The notes: generated by a model not told the origin, from the letters alone. A DNA stretch of 64,000 nt from CAVTWH01 sp963850915 (GCA_963850915.1 CAWKND010000004.1:682001-746000), one strand, 5' to 3'. Numbered from the stretch's first letter, positions 51,874 to 60,560 are shown. Program-made: numbers and translations.

Positions 51874-53393
51874 TGTCCTACGCCAAGGTGCTCTCGGTCG
51901 GGCTGGCCGGCATGACCGGGCATGTGGTCGAGGTGGAGGCCGACCTCGCCACCGGGCTGCCCGGCCTCGCCCTCACCGGGCTGCCGGACGCGGCGCTCAA
52001 CGAGGCTCGGGACCGGGTCCGCGCCGCGCTGGTCAACTCTGGCGAAGCGTGGCCCAACCGGCGGATCACCGTCAACCTGCTGCCCGCCACGCTGCCCAAG
52101 CGCGGATCGGTCTTCGACCTGGCCATCGCGATCACCGTGCTCGCCGGTGCCGGCCTGCTGCCACTCGCACCGCTGCAGGGCGTGGTGATCCTCGGCGAAC
52201 TCGGGCTGGACGGCTCGGTCCGGCCGGTACGCGGCGTACTGCCCAGCGTGCTGGCCGCGCTCCAGGCGGGGTATAACCGGGTCGTCGTACCGCTGGCCAA
52301 TGCGGCCGAAGCGGCGCTGGTACCCGGGCTGACCGTACGGGCCACCGACTCGCTGCGGCGCCTGATCGATTTCGTCCGTGGCCAGGACCGGCTGCTCGAC
52401 CCGCCCGAGTCGCTGCCCCTGCCCGACGCCCTCGGGCTGGACCTCGCCGACGTGGTCGGTCAGGAGATGGGCCGGCGGGGACTGGAGCTGGCCGCAGCCG
52501 GCGGTCATCACCTGTCACTGATCGGGCCGCCCGGAGCCGGCAAGACGATGCTGGCGCAGCGGCTGCCGTCGATCCTGCCACCGCTGGGCGAGTCCGAGGC
52601 GCTGGAAGTGACCGCGGTGCACTCGATTGCCGGCGTACTGGCGCCCGGCGCGGCGCTGATCCGCCGACCGCCGTTCCAGGCGCCGCACCACACGGCCTCG
52701 GTCGCCGCTCTGGTCGGTGGTGGGAGCGGGCTGGCCCGGCCGGGCGCGGTGTCCCTCGCGCACCGGGGCGTCCTGTTCATCGACGAGGCGCCGGAGATGA
52801 GTGGTCGCGCGCTGGACGCGCTGCGCCAGCCGCTGGAGGAGGGCCAGGTCGTGCTCTCCCGGGCAAACGGGAGCCTGTGCTATCCGGCTCGGCTGCAGCT
52901 GATCCTGGCGGCCAATCCCTGCCCGTGCGCGAAACCGGCTGGCGACGCGCTGTGCGAGTGCACACCACTGGCCCGGCGCCGCTACCTCGGGCGACTCTCC
53001 GGACCGCTGATGGACCGGGTCGACCTGCAGGTGGCGCTGCAGCCGGTGACCGCGGCACAGCTCGCGCTGGACGGTACCGGCACCGAGCCGTCCAGTGTCG
53101 TGGCCGCTCGGGTGGCCGCCGCGCGCCTGGCTGCGCTGGCGCGGTGGGCGGCGGCGGGCTGGCGTACCAACGCGGAGGTACCCGGCGCGCTGCTGCGCCG
53201 TCCACCGTGGCGGCTGCCGGCGTCGGCGCTCGCACCGCTGCACCGGGCACTGGACTGCGGTGCGCTCTCGGCCCGCGGCTTCGACCGGGTGCTGCGGATC
53301 GCATGGACCATCGCCGACCTGGACGGTCGTGACCGACCCGGGGCCGGCGACGTGGAGGAGGCACAGGCGATGCGGATGGGGAGGATCAGATGA
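51873..53393 (+). CDS. comM: ComM/YifB-family AAA+ ATPase (Mg-chelatase-like)
   Basis: 506-residue hexameric helicase-type ATPase that in naturally competent bacteria drives branch migration during transformation. N-terminal LonC-like domain (MTGHVVEVEADLATGLPGLA), Walker A GPPGAGKTMLAQRLP, Walker B GVLFIDEAPEM, sensor QLILAANPCPCAKPAG with a cysteine cluster (CPC...CECTP). ATG at 51873 directly follows the micro-ORF; TTG at 51870 is the alternative. TGA overlaps dprA ATG. Confidence 0.95.
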   Translation: MSYAKVLSVGLAGMTGHVVEVEADLATGLPGLALTGLPDAALNEARDRVRAALVNSGEAWPNRRITVNLLPATLPKRGSVFDLAIAITVLAGAGLLPLAPLQGVVILGELGLDGSVRPVRGVLPSVLAALQAGYNRVVVPLANAAEAALVPGLTVRATDSLRRLIDFVRGQDRLLDPPESLPLPDALGLDLADVVGQEMGRRGLELAAAGGHHLSLIGPPGAGKTMLAQRLPSILPPLGESEALEVTAVHSIAGVLAPGAALIRRPPFQAPHHTASVAALVGGGSGLARPGAVSLAHRGVLFIDEAPEMSGRALDALRQPLEEGQVVLSRANGSLCYPARLQLILAANPCPCAKPAGDALCECTPLARRRYLGRLSGPLMDRVDLQVALQPVTAAQLALDGTGTEPSSVVAARVAAARLAALARWAAAGWRTNAEVPGALLRRPPWRLPASALAPLHRALDCGALSARGFDRVLRIAWTIADLDGRDRPGAGDVEEAQAMRMGRIR

Positions 53394-54895
53394 CCGAGGA
53401 TGACGCCGGACGGCTGGCGAGGGTGGCGCTGGCCTGCCTGGTCGAGCCCGGTACCCGGCAGGTGTACGAGCTGGTCGGGGCGCACGGGCCAGTGGCCGCG
53501 CTGGATCGGCTGGTACGCACCGATCCGGGTACCGAACTCGGCGCGGCGGTCGCGGCCAGGCTGGCTCGGGCAGATCCGCGCCGGCTCGCCGAAACGGTAC
53601 TGGCGCGCACCCGGCGCATCGACGCCCGCGTGGTCACGCCCGAGGACGACGAGTGGCCCGCCCAGCTCGCCGACCTGCGGCTGCTGTCCCGGCCGGGGGC
53701 GGAGCAGCGAGTGGACCGCGACGGGTACCCGCCGGTGTGCCTGTGGGTACGCGGCGCGCCACCGCTCGCCGAGGCGGTCACCCGGTCGGTGGCCGTGGTC
53801 GGCGCGCGGGCCTGCACCTCCTACGGCACGCACGTGGCGACCGAGATCGGATACGGGCTCGCGGCTCGGGAGTGGACGGTGGTCTCCGGCGGCGCGTTCG
53901 GGATCGATGCCGCGGCGCACCGTGGAGCACTGTCCGCCAACGGGATCACCGTCGCGGTACTCGCCTGCGGAGTGGACCGGCCCTACCCGGTCGCGCACGC
54001 GAGCATGTTCGAGCGGATCGCCGAGACCGGCCTGGTGGTCAGCGAATGGCCACCCGGCTCGGATCCTCACCGCTTCCGATTCCTGGTACGCAACCGGGTC
54101 ATCGCGGCGCTTACCCGCGGCACGGTCATGGTCGAGGCAAACGCGCGCAGCGGTGCCCGGCAGACGCTCGGCCGGGCGGCACACCTGGGCCGTTCGATCA
54201 TGGTGGTACCCGGCCCGGTCACCTCGGCGATGTCGGTCGGCTGTCACCAGGCCCAGCGCCAACTCAGTGCCCGGCTGGTCACCTCCTACGCCGACGTACT
54301 GGAGGAGGTCGGGCGCATCGGCGATGACCTGGCACCGATCCCGCGCGGACCGGAGACGGATTTCGACGCACTCCCACCCGAGATCGCGCGGGTACTCGAC
54401 GGCGTACCGCTGAGCGGCGGGGCCGATGCCGCAGCCGTGGCCGCCGATGCGGGCGTACCCCTGCGCGAAGCACTGCGTGCCTTGCCGTTCCTGCGTGACC
54501 AGGGCTTCGTGGAGGAGACCGCGCAGGGCTGGCGAGCCAGGCACGCTGCGGCCGGCCGACGTCGCGCCGCTGGAGTGACCGGAAGCGACACCGGAGTGGC
54601 CGCAAGCGGGACCGGAAGCGAGACCCGAGGCGAGACCGGAGGGGCCGGAAGCCAGACCGGAGTGGCCGCAAGCGGGACCGGAAGCGAGACCCGAGGCGAG
54701 ACCGGAGGGGCCGGAAGCGAGACCGGAGGGGCCGGAAGCGAGATCGGTGGGGCCGAGTCGAGCGGTGCGGAACTGGGTGAGGCCGATGTCGACGCGCCCG
54801 GCGCCGCACCGAAGTTGGCGTCGGCGGCTACCCGACGGGCGGCCCGGCGCGACGGCCGAGCAGTCGACCACGAGTTGATTGATGCCCACCCCTGA
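53390..54895 (+). CDS. dprA: DNA processing protein DprA with a repetitive C-terminal tail
   Basis: 501 residues. DprA loads RecA on incoming single-stranded DNA. The Rossmann core is clear: SVAVVGARACTSYGTHVATE, VVSGGAFGIDAAAHRGAL, VLACGVDRPYP, RFRFLVRNRVIAAL and VEANARSGARQT. A winged-helix domain (PLREALRALPFLRDQGFVEE) follows. After residue ~385 comes a ~115-residue low-complexity tail with two 22-residue repeats (TGVAASGTGSETRGETGG core), not seen in ordinary DprA. Coupled to comM; overlaps the start of xerC. Confidence 0.94.
   Translation: MTEDDAGRLARVALACLVEPGTRQVYELVGAHGPVAALDRLVRTDPGTELGAAVAARLARADPRRLAETVLARTRRIDARVVTPEDDEWPAQLADLRLLSRPGAEQRVDRDGYPPVCLWVRGAPPLAEAVTRSVAVVGARACTSYGTHVATEIGYGLAAREWTVVSGGAFGIDAAAHRGALSANGITVAVLACGVDRPYPVAHASMFERIAETGLVVSEWPPGSDPHRFRFLVRNRVIAALTRGTVMVEANARSGARQTLGRAAHLGRSIMVVPGPVTSAMSVGCHQAQRQLSARLVTSYADVLEEVGRIGDDLAPIPRGPETDFDALPPEIARVLDGVPLSGGADAAAVAADAGVPLREALRALPFLRDQGFVEETAQGWRARHAAAGRRRAAGVTGSDTGVAASGTGSETRGETGGAGSQTGVAASGTGSETRGETGGAGSETGGAGSEIGGAESSGAELGEADVDAPGAAPKLASAATRRAARRDGRAVDHELIDAHP
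54590..54721 (+). repeat. Two 66-bp repeats in the dprA tail
   Basis: Copies at 54590-54655 and 54656-54721 are nearly identical and in frame (22 codons each); a partial third copy follows. Confidence 0.9.
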
Positions 54896-56159
54896 TAAGA
54901 CGGATGCTCGTCCGGTCGGTGCACGGCGCGGCTGCTTGACCGCGGCACGCCGATCGGGCGAGCGTCGGGGGGTGAGCCCCACCCCCGCCACGCCGAGCCC
55001 GCGCCGAGCCAGCCCAGCCCCCTCGCGCGCCGCCAGCGTGAGCACCGTCCCGGCGACCGCTGGCCGCGCGAAGTCCGGGGCCGCGAAGTCCGGGGCCGCG
55101 AAGTCCGGCGGCGCGAAGTCCGGGGCGGCGAAGTCCGGGGCGGCGAAGTCGGGCGGCGTGAAACCGGGCGGCGTGAAATCGGGCGGCGTGAAATCGGGCG
55201 GCGTGAAATCGGGCGGCGTGAAGTCGGTGGCGCGGGGTACTCGGGCTGTCCATGAGGGGCTGCCGCTGGAGATGCAGGCGGCGGTCGACGAGTTCGCTCG
55301 GTACCTGGCCGGGGTGCGCGGGCGGTCGGCGCACACGGTGCGGGCGTACGTCACCGACATTGTCGGGCTGCTGGAGCACGCGACCCGGATGCGCTGTACG
55401 CAACCGGGTGACCTCGACCTGACCGTGCTGCGCAGTTGGCTGGCACGGCAGCGCAGTACCGGCATGGCCCGTACCACGCTCGCCCGGCGCGCCGCGGCGG
55501 CCCGTACCTTCGCCGCCTGGGCACACCGGGAAGGACTGCTGACCACCGACGTCGGCGCGCGACTGGCCAGTCCAAAGGCGCACCGGGAGTTGCCCGGGGT
55601 ACTGCGCGGCGAGCAGGCTGCCCAGCTCGTCGAGGCACCGAGCCCGGCCGGTGGAGCTCAGGCACTGCGCGACCGGGCAGTGCTGGAGTTGCTGTACGCC
55701 ACCGGGATCCGGGTCAGCGAGCTGTGCGGACTCGACCTCGGCTCGATTGACCGGGGCCGGCGGGTACTGCGGGTCTTCGGCAAAGGGGCGAAGGAGCGGT
55801 CGGTCCCCTTCGGGCAACCGGCCGAGGCGGCGCTGGACCAGTGGCTGCGCCACGGCCGGCCGCAGTTCGTGACCGATCACAGCGGCGCGGCGCTGCTTCT
55901 CGGCGCACGCGGCGGCCGGCTCAACCCGACCACGGTGCGGGGCATCGTCGCCGGGTACGCCCGCGCCGCCGGCCTGCCGCACACCTCTCCCCACGGCCTG
56001 CGCCACTCGGCCGCCACCCACCTGCTGGAGGGGGGAGCCGACCTGCGCTCGGTACAGGAGCTGCTCGGGCACTCGTCGTTGGCGAGTACCCAGATCTACA
56101 CGCACGTCTCGATCGAGCGGCTGCGCGCGGCGTACCGGCAGGCCCACCCCCGGGCGTGA
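54882..56159 (+). CDS. xerC: Tyrosine recombinase XerC with a long repetitive N-terminus
   Basis: Resolves chromosome dimers at dif with XerD. The C-terminal ~310 residues are a normal XerC: AVDEFARYLAGVRGRSAHTV (SAM-like domain), and catalytic residues in LLYATGIRVSELCGL (Arg), GKGAKERSVPF (Lys), SPHGLRHSAATHLLEGG (His-x-x-Arg), LLGHSSLASTQIYTHVS (His and nucleophilic Tyr). The first ~115 residues are low complexity with about eleven AKSGG/VKSGG units. If translation begins downstream, e.g. GTG within the repeats or ATG 55269, this tail is not made. ATG 54882 overlaps dprA. Confidence 0.9.
   Translation: MPTPDKTDARPVGARRGCLTAARRSGERRGVSPTPATPSPRRASPAPSRAASVSTVPATAGRAKSGAAKSGAAKSGGAKSGAAKSGAAKSGGVKPGGVKSGGVKSGGVKSGGVKSVARGTRAVHEGLPLEMQAAVDEFARYLAGVRGRSAHTVRAYVTDIVGLLEHATRMRCTQPGDLDLTVLRSWLARQRSTGMARTTLARRAAAARTFAAWAHREGLLTTDVGARLASPKAHRELPGVLRGEQAAQLVEAPSPAGGAQALRDRAVLELLYATGIRVSELCGLDLGSIDRGRRVLRVFGKGAKERSVPFGQPAEAALDQWLRHGRPQFVTDHSGAALLLGARGGRLNPTTVRGIVAGYARAAGLPHTSPHGLRHSAATHLLEGGADLRSVQELLGHSSLASTQIYTHVSIERLRAAYRQAHPRA
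55068..55226 (+). repeat. About eleven 15-bp repeats in the xerC 5' region
   Basis: Two sub-types in order: GCGAAGTCCGGGGCC-like (six units) then GTGAAATCGGGCGGC-like (five units), all in frame with xerC, encoding Lys-Ser-Gly-rich pentapeptides. Confidence 0.93.
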
Positions 56160-56199
56160 CACTGGCGTATCCACGGTGCGGGCCCAACCGGCGCGTCAC

Positions 56200-56205
56200 T
56201 ACGCT
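56200..56205 (+). promoter_or_regulatory. Leaderless-type -10 hexamer for the class V aminotransferase
   Basis: TACGCT ends 6 bases before GTG 56212. Confidence 0.5.
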
Positions 56206-56211
56206 GACCCG

Positions 56212-57357
56212 GTGACCGCCCCTGCTCCGCTGCCCGGCGCGAAGCTCCTGTTCACGTTGGACGCCACGGTGGACTACCTCAACCACGGTTCGTTCGGTGT
56301 ACCGCCGATCGCCGTGCAGCGCGCCCAGCAGCGGCTACGCGAGGAGATGGAGGGCAACCCGGCCCGGTTCCTCACCCGTGGACTGCACGAGCGGCTGGCG
56401 CACGCGCGTACCCACCTGGCCGGCTTCATCGGTGCCGAGCCGGAGCACAGCGCACTCGTGGCCAACACCACCACGGGAGTCAGCCTGGTACTGCACACGC
56501 TGGATCTCCAGCCAGGCGACGAGGTGATCACCACCGAGCACGGGTACGGCGCGGTGGCGCTGGCGATCGCCGGGTACGGCGCCCGTCCAGTGATCGCGCC
56601 GGTGGCACTGGACGCCGACGACGACGCGGTCGTGGAGGCGGTACTCGCCGCGCGGACGCCACGTACCCGGCTCGCCGTCATCGACCTCATCACCTCGCCG
56701 ACAGCCCGGATCATGCCGGCCGGCCGGGTCGCCACAGCACTGCGCGAAGTCGGGGTACCGGTCCTCGTCGACGGGGCACACGCACCAGGGGCGGTACCGC
56801 TGGACGTGTCCGCGCTCGGCGCCGACTTCTTCGTCGGCAACCTGCACAAGTGGGCGTACGCACCGCGCGGCACGGCCCTGCTTGTGGTGGCTGCCGAGTG
56901 GGTACCCCGGATGCGGCCACTCGTCGTTTCCTGGGCGCAGGAGATCGGATTCCCGGGCAACGTCGAGTTCCTCGGCAGCCTCGACTACACCGGCTGGCTG
57001 GCCGGGTCTACCGGGCTGTACGTGCTGCGCAGCCTCGGCGTCGAACGGGTACGGGAGTACAACGACGCGCTGGCCGGGTACGCGCAGCGGGTACTCGCCG
57101 CGGCGCTCGCAACTGAGCAGCAGCTGCCCGATCCCGGTGGGGCGCTGCCGATGCGGATCGTGCCGTTGCCGGAGCGGCTGACGATCGGGGCGCACACGCT
57201 GCGCGACCTGATCTCCGACCGGCTGCGTACCGAGGTCGCCGTCAGCTTCTTCCGGAACCGGCTGTGGCTACGCATCTGCGCGCAGGTCTACAACACCGCC
57301 GACCAGTACGACCGGCTGGCTGAGCGCCTCCCTGCCCTCCTCGCCGAGGTCTCCTAA
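56212..57357 (+). CDS. Class V aminotransferase, isopenicillin N epimerase-like
   Basis: 381-residue fold-type I PLP enzyme. YLNHGSFGVPPIAVQRAQQR, NTTTGVSLVLHTLDLQPGDE, VLVDGAHAPGAVPLDV (cofactor Asp/His) and DFFVGNLHKWAYAPRGTA with the Schiff-base Lys. This subgroup is annotated as IPN epimerase-like, but no beta-lactam genes lie nearby and other members are cysteine desulfurase-like or hercynylcysteine-type lyases. Reaction undetermined. Converges with the M23 gene. Confidence 0.85.
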   Translation: MTAPAPLPGAKLLFTLDATVDYLNHGSFGVPPIAVQRAQQRLREEMEGNPARFLTRGLHERLAHARTHLAGFIGAEPEHSALVANTTTGVSLVLHTLDLQPGDEVITTEHGYGAVALAIAGYGARPVIAPVALDADDDAVVEAVLAARTPRTRLAVIDLITSPTARIMPAGRVATALREVGVPVLVDGAHAPGAVPLDVSALGADFFVGNLHKWAYAPRGTALLVVAAEWVPRMRPLVVSWAQEIGFPGNVEFLGSLDYTGWLAGSTGLYVLRSLGVERVREYNDALAGYAQRVLAAALATEQQLPDPGGALPMRIVPLPERLTIGAHTLRDLISDRLRTEVAVSFFRNRLWLRICAQVYNTADQYDRLAERLPALLAEVS

Positions 57358-57401
57358 GCGTCCCCTCACGGTGCAGCGTGCAGGTCACGATGCCGGGTCC
57401 G

Positions 57402-57962
57402 TCACGGCGCGGGGTAGAGCCGTACCCGGGTTGGGGTCAGCAGCGCCATCGGGTCGAGGTACACGTCGCCGCGTTTGAGGCCCCAGTGCAGGCACGCCGC
57501 GATCGGGCAGCCCGGGTGACCGGCGAGCAGCGTTCCGATCGGTTGGCCGGCGACGACCGGCTGGCCGGCCCCGACCAGCGGGATCACCGGTTGGTAGGTG
57601 GTGCGCAGCCCGTCGGGATGATCGATGCTGACCACGCCCACGCCGGCCACCGTGCCGGCGAAGGCGACCGTGCCGGCGCCGGCGGCGACGACCTGGTCGC
57701 CTGGCGCACCGGCCAGGTCGACCCCACGGTGCCCGGCCAGCCACGGCTGCGGGGGCGGCTGGAATGGCCGGGTCACCGTGGGGTTGCCGGCCAGGGGTAG
57801 GCGGTACCCCGGGCGGGCCGCCGGTACCGCGGGTACGGCGTCCGCGTGGCCGGCGAGATGGGGGGAGGGTGCCGCCGCGAACTGCCACGGCACCGTCCCG
57901 GCGAAGAGCAGCACCAGCAGCATCACTCCGAGTGCCCAGCGCCGTCCCATGTGCAGCAGCAT
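57402..57962 (-). CDS. Secreted M23-family (LytM-type) peptidase
   Basis: 186 residues: an N-terminal signal/anchor helix (WALGVMLLVLLFAGTVPWQF) then a short M23 domain. Metal ligands HRGVDLAG (HxxxD) and CLHWGLKRG (second His of HxH replaced in position by Gly, with His in LHWG) fit the actinobacterial subgroup found near rpsB. Such proteins cut or regulate peptidoglycan cross-bridges outside the cell. A start at the second Met (MGRRW, 57950) is possible. Copy B of the 34-bp element lies 33 bases upstream. Confidence 0.82.
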   Translation of the reverse strand: MLLHMGRRWALGVMLLVLLFAGTVPWQFAAAPSPHLAGHADAVPAVPAARPGYRLPLAGNPTVTRPFQPPPQPWLAGHRGVDLAGAPGDQVVAAGAGTVAFAGTVAGVGVVSIDHPDGLRTTYQPVIPLVGAGQPVVAGQPIGTLLAGHPGCPIAACLHWGLKRGDVYLDPMALLTPTRVRLYPAP

Positions 57963-57994
57963 CGCGTCGCGGCCAACCGCGATGCCAGCGGTCC

Positions 57995-58031
57995 TTGATC
58001 GACATGTGGACAGCGAGGGTGCCTGTGGACA
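57995..58031 (-). repeat. Copy B of the ~34-bp element, upstream of the M23 gene
   Basis: On the minus strand reads TTGTCCACAGGCACCCTCG then CTGTCCACATGTCGATCAA. It contains an exact actinobacterial-type DnaA box (TTGTCCACA) and a one-mismatch copy 19 bases on. Same orientation to its gene as copy A to yraN. Confidence 0.85.
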
Positions 58032-58144
58032 ACCAGGCAGCCACCACCGCGACCGTGCTACAGGGCAGCGACCCGGCCCAGGCCGGCCGAGTCGGCCCAG
58101 CCCGAGCTGGCCGAGTCCAGCCAGCCGGTCCAGCCAGCCGAGCC

Positions 58145-58219
58145 CAGCCCGAGTCAGGCCAGCCCGAGTCAGGCCAGCCCGAGTCAGACCAGCCCGAGTC
58201 AGGCCAGCCCAAGCCAGGT
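58145..58219. repeat. Five 15-bp tandem repeats downstream of the class I aminotransferase
   Basis: CAGCCCGAGTCAGGC repeated at 58145, 58160, 58175, 58190 and 58205; the last is degenerate. Looser related units precede from ~58075. It ends 16 bases before the aminotransferase stop at 58236 and fills the space to the M23 gene. Confidence 0.92.
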
Positions 58220-58235
58220 GCGAGCGGGAGAAGCG

Positions 58236-59402
58236 TTAGAGAGTGAGTTTGCGGAGTCGGGCGACGGCCTCTTCGAGGACCTCGATGCGCTTGCAGAAGG
58301 CGAATCGGACCACGCTCCGGCCGGCGGCGACGTCGTCGTAGAACACCTGGGTGGGGATCGCGACCACGCCGGCCCGCTCGGGGAGCGAGCGGCAGAACTC
58401 GACGCCGTCCATGCCGGGGGCGAGGTCGCCGATGTCGGCGGTGATGAAGTAGGTGCCGTGGGCGGGGTACACCCGGAAACCGACCTCGGTCAGGCCGGCC
58501 GCCAGCAGGTCGCGGCGGGCTTTCAGGCCGGCGGCGAAGTCGGTGTAGTACGAGCGGGGCAGGCCCAGTGCGTGCGCGACGGCGGGCTGCAGCGGACCGG
58601 CGTTGACGAAGGTGAGGAACTGCTTGACCCGGAGTACGGCGGCGACGAGTTCGCGGGAGGCGCAGACCCAGCCGACCTTCCAGCCGGTACAGGAGAAGGT
58701 CTTGCCGGCTGAGGAGATTTGGACGGTACGGTCGGCCATCCCGGGCAGGCTGGCCAGCGGCGTGTGCTGGCCCTCGTAGATCAGGTGCTCGTAGACCTCG
58801 TCGGTGACGGCCACCACGTCGTGCTGCTGGCACAGTTCGGCGATGAGCGTCAGCTCGGCGCGGGTGAACACCTTGCCGGTCGGGTTGTGCGGCGAGTTGA
58901 GCAGCACCAGGCGGGTACGCGGTCCGAACGCCGAACGCAACTGCTGCTCGTCGAACGCGTAACCCCCAGAGGGGGCGGGGCGCAGCGTCACCGGCCGGCG
59001 TACTGCCTGGGCCAGCGCGATCGAGGCGGCGTACGAGTCGTAGTACGGCTCGAAGCAGACCACCTCGTCGCCCGGCTCGCACAGCGCCAGGATGGTGGCC
59101 GCGACGGCCTCGGTGGCGCCCGCCGTCACCAGTACCTCGCCGTCCGGGTCGAAGTCGAGGTTCCAGAACTCCTTCTGGTGTACCGAAATCGCCTGCCGGA
59201 GCGCGGGGATGCCGGGGCCGGGCGGGTACTGGTTGTGGCCCGAGTGCAGTGCCTGCGCGGCGGCGTCCAGCATCGAGGCCGGCCCGTCGGTGTCGGGGAA
59301 TCCCTGGCCCAGGTTGACCGAGCCGGTACGCGTCGCGAGTGCCGACATCTCCGCGAAGATGGTGGTACCGAACGGGCGCATCCGGGCGACGAGCTGCTCC
59401 AT
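58236..59402 (-). CDS. Class I/II pyridoxal-phosphate aminotransferase (DapC/methionine aminotransferase-like)
   Basis: 388-residue fold-type I enzyme. NLGQGFPDTDGPASML, NQYPPGPGIPALRQAI, VTAGATEAVAATIL, LLNSPHNPTGKVFT, VTDEVYEHLIYEG and the PLP lysine in SSAGKTFSCTGWKVGW. The closest known group includes succinyldiaminopimelate aminotransferase (DapC) and YbdL-type methionine aminotransferases; lysine/peptidoglycan precursor synthesis is plausible but unproven. ATG preceded by a leaderless promoter. Confidence 0.88.
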   Translation of the reverse strand: MEQLVARMRPFGTTIFAEMSALATRTGSVNLGQGFPDTDGPASMLDAAAQALHSGHNQYPPGPGIPALRQAISVHQKEFWNLDFDPDGEVLVTAGATEAVAATILALCEPGDEVVCFEPYYDSYAASIALAQAVRRPVTLRPAPSGGYAFDEQQLRSAFGPRTRLVLLNSPHNPTGKVFTRAELTLIAELCQQHDVVAVTDEVYEHLIYEGQHTPLASLPGMADRTVQISSAGKTFSCTGWKVGWVCASRELVAAVLRVKQFLTFVNAGPLQPAVAHALGLPRSYYTDFAAGLKARRDLLAAGLTEVGFRVYPAHGTYFITADIGDLAPGMDGVEFCRSLPERAGVVAIPTQVFYDDVAAGRSVVRFAFCKRIEVLEEAVARLRKLTL

Positions 59403-59409
59403 GCCGGTC

Positions 59410-59415
59410 AGCCTA
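59410..59415 (-). promoter_or_regulatory. Leaderless-type -10 hexamer for the class I aminotransferase
   Basis: On the minus strand TAGGCT ends 7 bases before the ATG at 59402. Confidence 0.55.
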
Positions 59416-59432
59416 GGGCAGCACGGACAGCT

Positions 59433-60560
59433 CTAGAGCGCCGGCGCGTACGGGTAGCGCGCCGGCCGCCAGTCCAGCCCCCGGCCGTGTGCGGCGGCGG
59501 TACCGAGCACCTCCACGGCGGGCCGGCCGCCGACCCAGGTGACTACGGTGGGTGTGCTGACCGCGCCGGGCGGGACTGGTACCTCCGCGAAGAGCGCGGC
59601 CCCGCAGCGCGCCGCCTCGTTGAGCACGACCGCGAGGTCGCGCCGCCGGCCGGTCTCATGCAGCAGCCCGATCAGCGTGGCGCGCGCCGGGTCGGTCAGG
59701 TACGCCAGCGCGTTGGAGGCGAACACCACCGGCAGTGCCGCGGCGGCCGCGGCTCCGGCCAGCCCGGCCCCGGCCAGCACCGCCGGGAGCGCCCCGACCA
59801 GGTCGCCGGCGATCAGCCGGGGGCGTACCGCGCGGGCCTCGGCGAGCGCGGCGTCGAGCCGGGCCCGCCGGTCCGTGTGCTCCGGCCAGACGCAGGCGCG
59901 CAGCCAGTCGGTGGCGTCCGGATCGTCGGCCGCGATCGGGTTCAGGTCGATGCCGATCCGGTCGGCGATGACCGGCTGCAAATCGAGATCATCTGGTACC
60001 TCCGCGCGCAGCTCACACGGCATCACCAGCGCCTCCGGCGCGTCGGGGCGTCCAGCCCGCCGACCGGAGTAGTCGTAGCCGTAGCGGTCCGGGAGCAGCA
60101 GCAGGCCGGCGCTGGTACCCAGCTCGATCAGCGTGACCGGCCGGTTCGGGAAGGTACGCGCGATCCGGCTGAGCGCCGGTCGTAGCAGCGCTGTCCGGGC
60201 CGCCTCGTTGGTCTGCGTGGTACGCCCGGCGCACAGCACACCCAGCTCGTCCCGGTACCGCCCCACGAAGTCACCGAACGCGCCGGCCAGCTCGCCGTCG
60301 GGTACCCGGGTACCGCCGAGCGAGCGGTACCACCCGGCCAGCGGCTCCGCCGGTACCCGGCCCAGCAGGTACTGCACGGCGGCGAAGTACAGCAGCGCCC
60401 GCCGCTGGGTCAACGGCGCGGCCAGCAGCGGGCGGGCCAGCTCGGGGCGCTCCGCACAGTCCCGGGCGAGTGCCTCGTACAGCGGCGAAGAGCCGTGGAA
60501 CTCCAGGTCGGCGTAGCTGCGGAACATGGTCGCGAGCCGCTCCGGCCCATCCGGTGTCAT
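59433..60560 (-). CDS. DUF2332 family protein
   Basis: 375 residues of a family with unknown function. QTNEAARTALLRPALSRIAR and VTLIELGTSAGLLLLPDRYG are its hallmarks; the ELGxSAGL stretch resembles a methyltransferase SAM-binding loop, and AEVPVPPGAVSTPTVVTWVG and ASNALAYLT occur later. Methyltransferase activity is a guess. ATG at 60560. Separated from the aminotransferase by 30 bases but that gene has its own promoter. Confidence 0.85.
   Translation of the reverse strand: MTPDGPERLATMFRSYADLEFHGSSPLYEALARDCAERPELARPLLAAPLTQRRALLYFAAVQYLLGRVPAEPLAGWYRSLGGTRVPDGELAGAFGDFVGRYRDELGVLCAGRTTQTNEAARTALLRPALSRIARTFPNRPVTLIELGTSAGLLLLPDRYGYDYSGRRAGRPDAPEALVMPCELRAEVPDDLDLQPVIADRIGIDLNPIAADDPDATDWLRACVWPEHTDRRARLDAALAEARAVRPRLIAGDLVGALPAVLAGAGLAGAAAAAALPVVFASNALAYLTDPARATLIGLLHETGRRRDLAVVLNEAARCGAALFAEVPVPPGAVSTPTVVTWVGGRPAVEVLGTAAAHGRGLDWRPARYPYAPAL

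Noticed and set aside
56212..57357. Beta-lactam biosynthesis (isopenicillin N epimerase)
   Set aside because: No ACV synthetase, IPNS or expandase genes nearby; the class V family is broad.
51229..58031. Mobile element bounded by inverted repeats and carrying its own tyrosine recombinase
   Set aside because: yraN-comM-dprA-xerC is the standard actinobacterial chromosomal order, there is no target-site duplication or cargo, and both repeats sit at promoter distance from starts. Shared regulation fits better.
58145..58219. CRISPR-like array
   Set aside because: Units are 15 bp with no unique spacers and there are no cas genes nearby; it is a simple tandem repeat. The same applies to 7168-7312.
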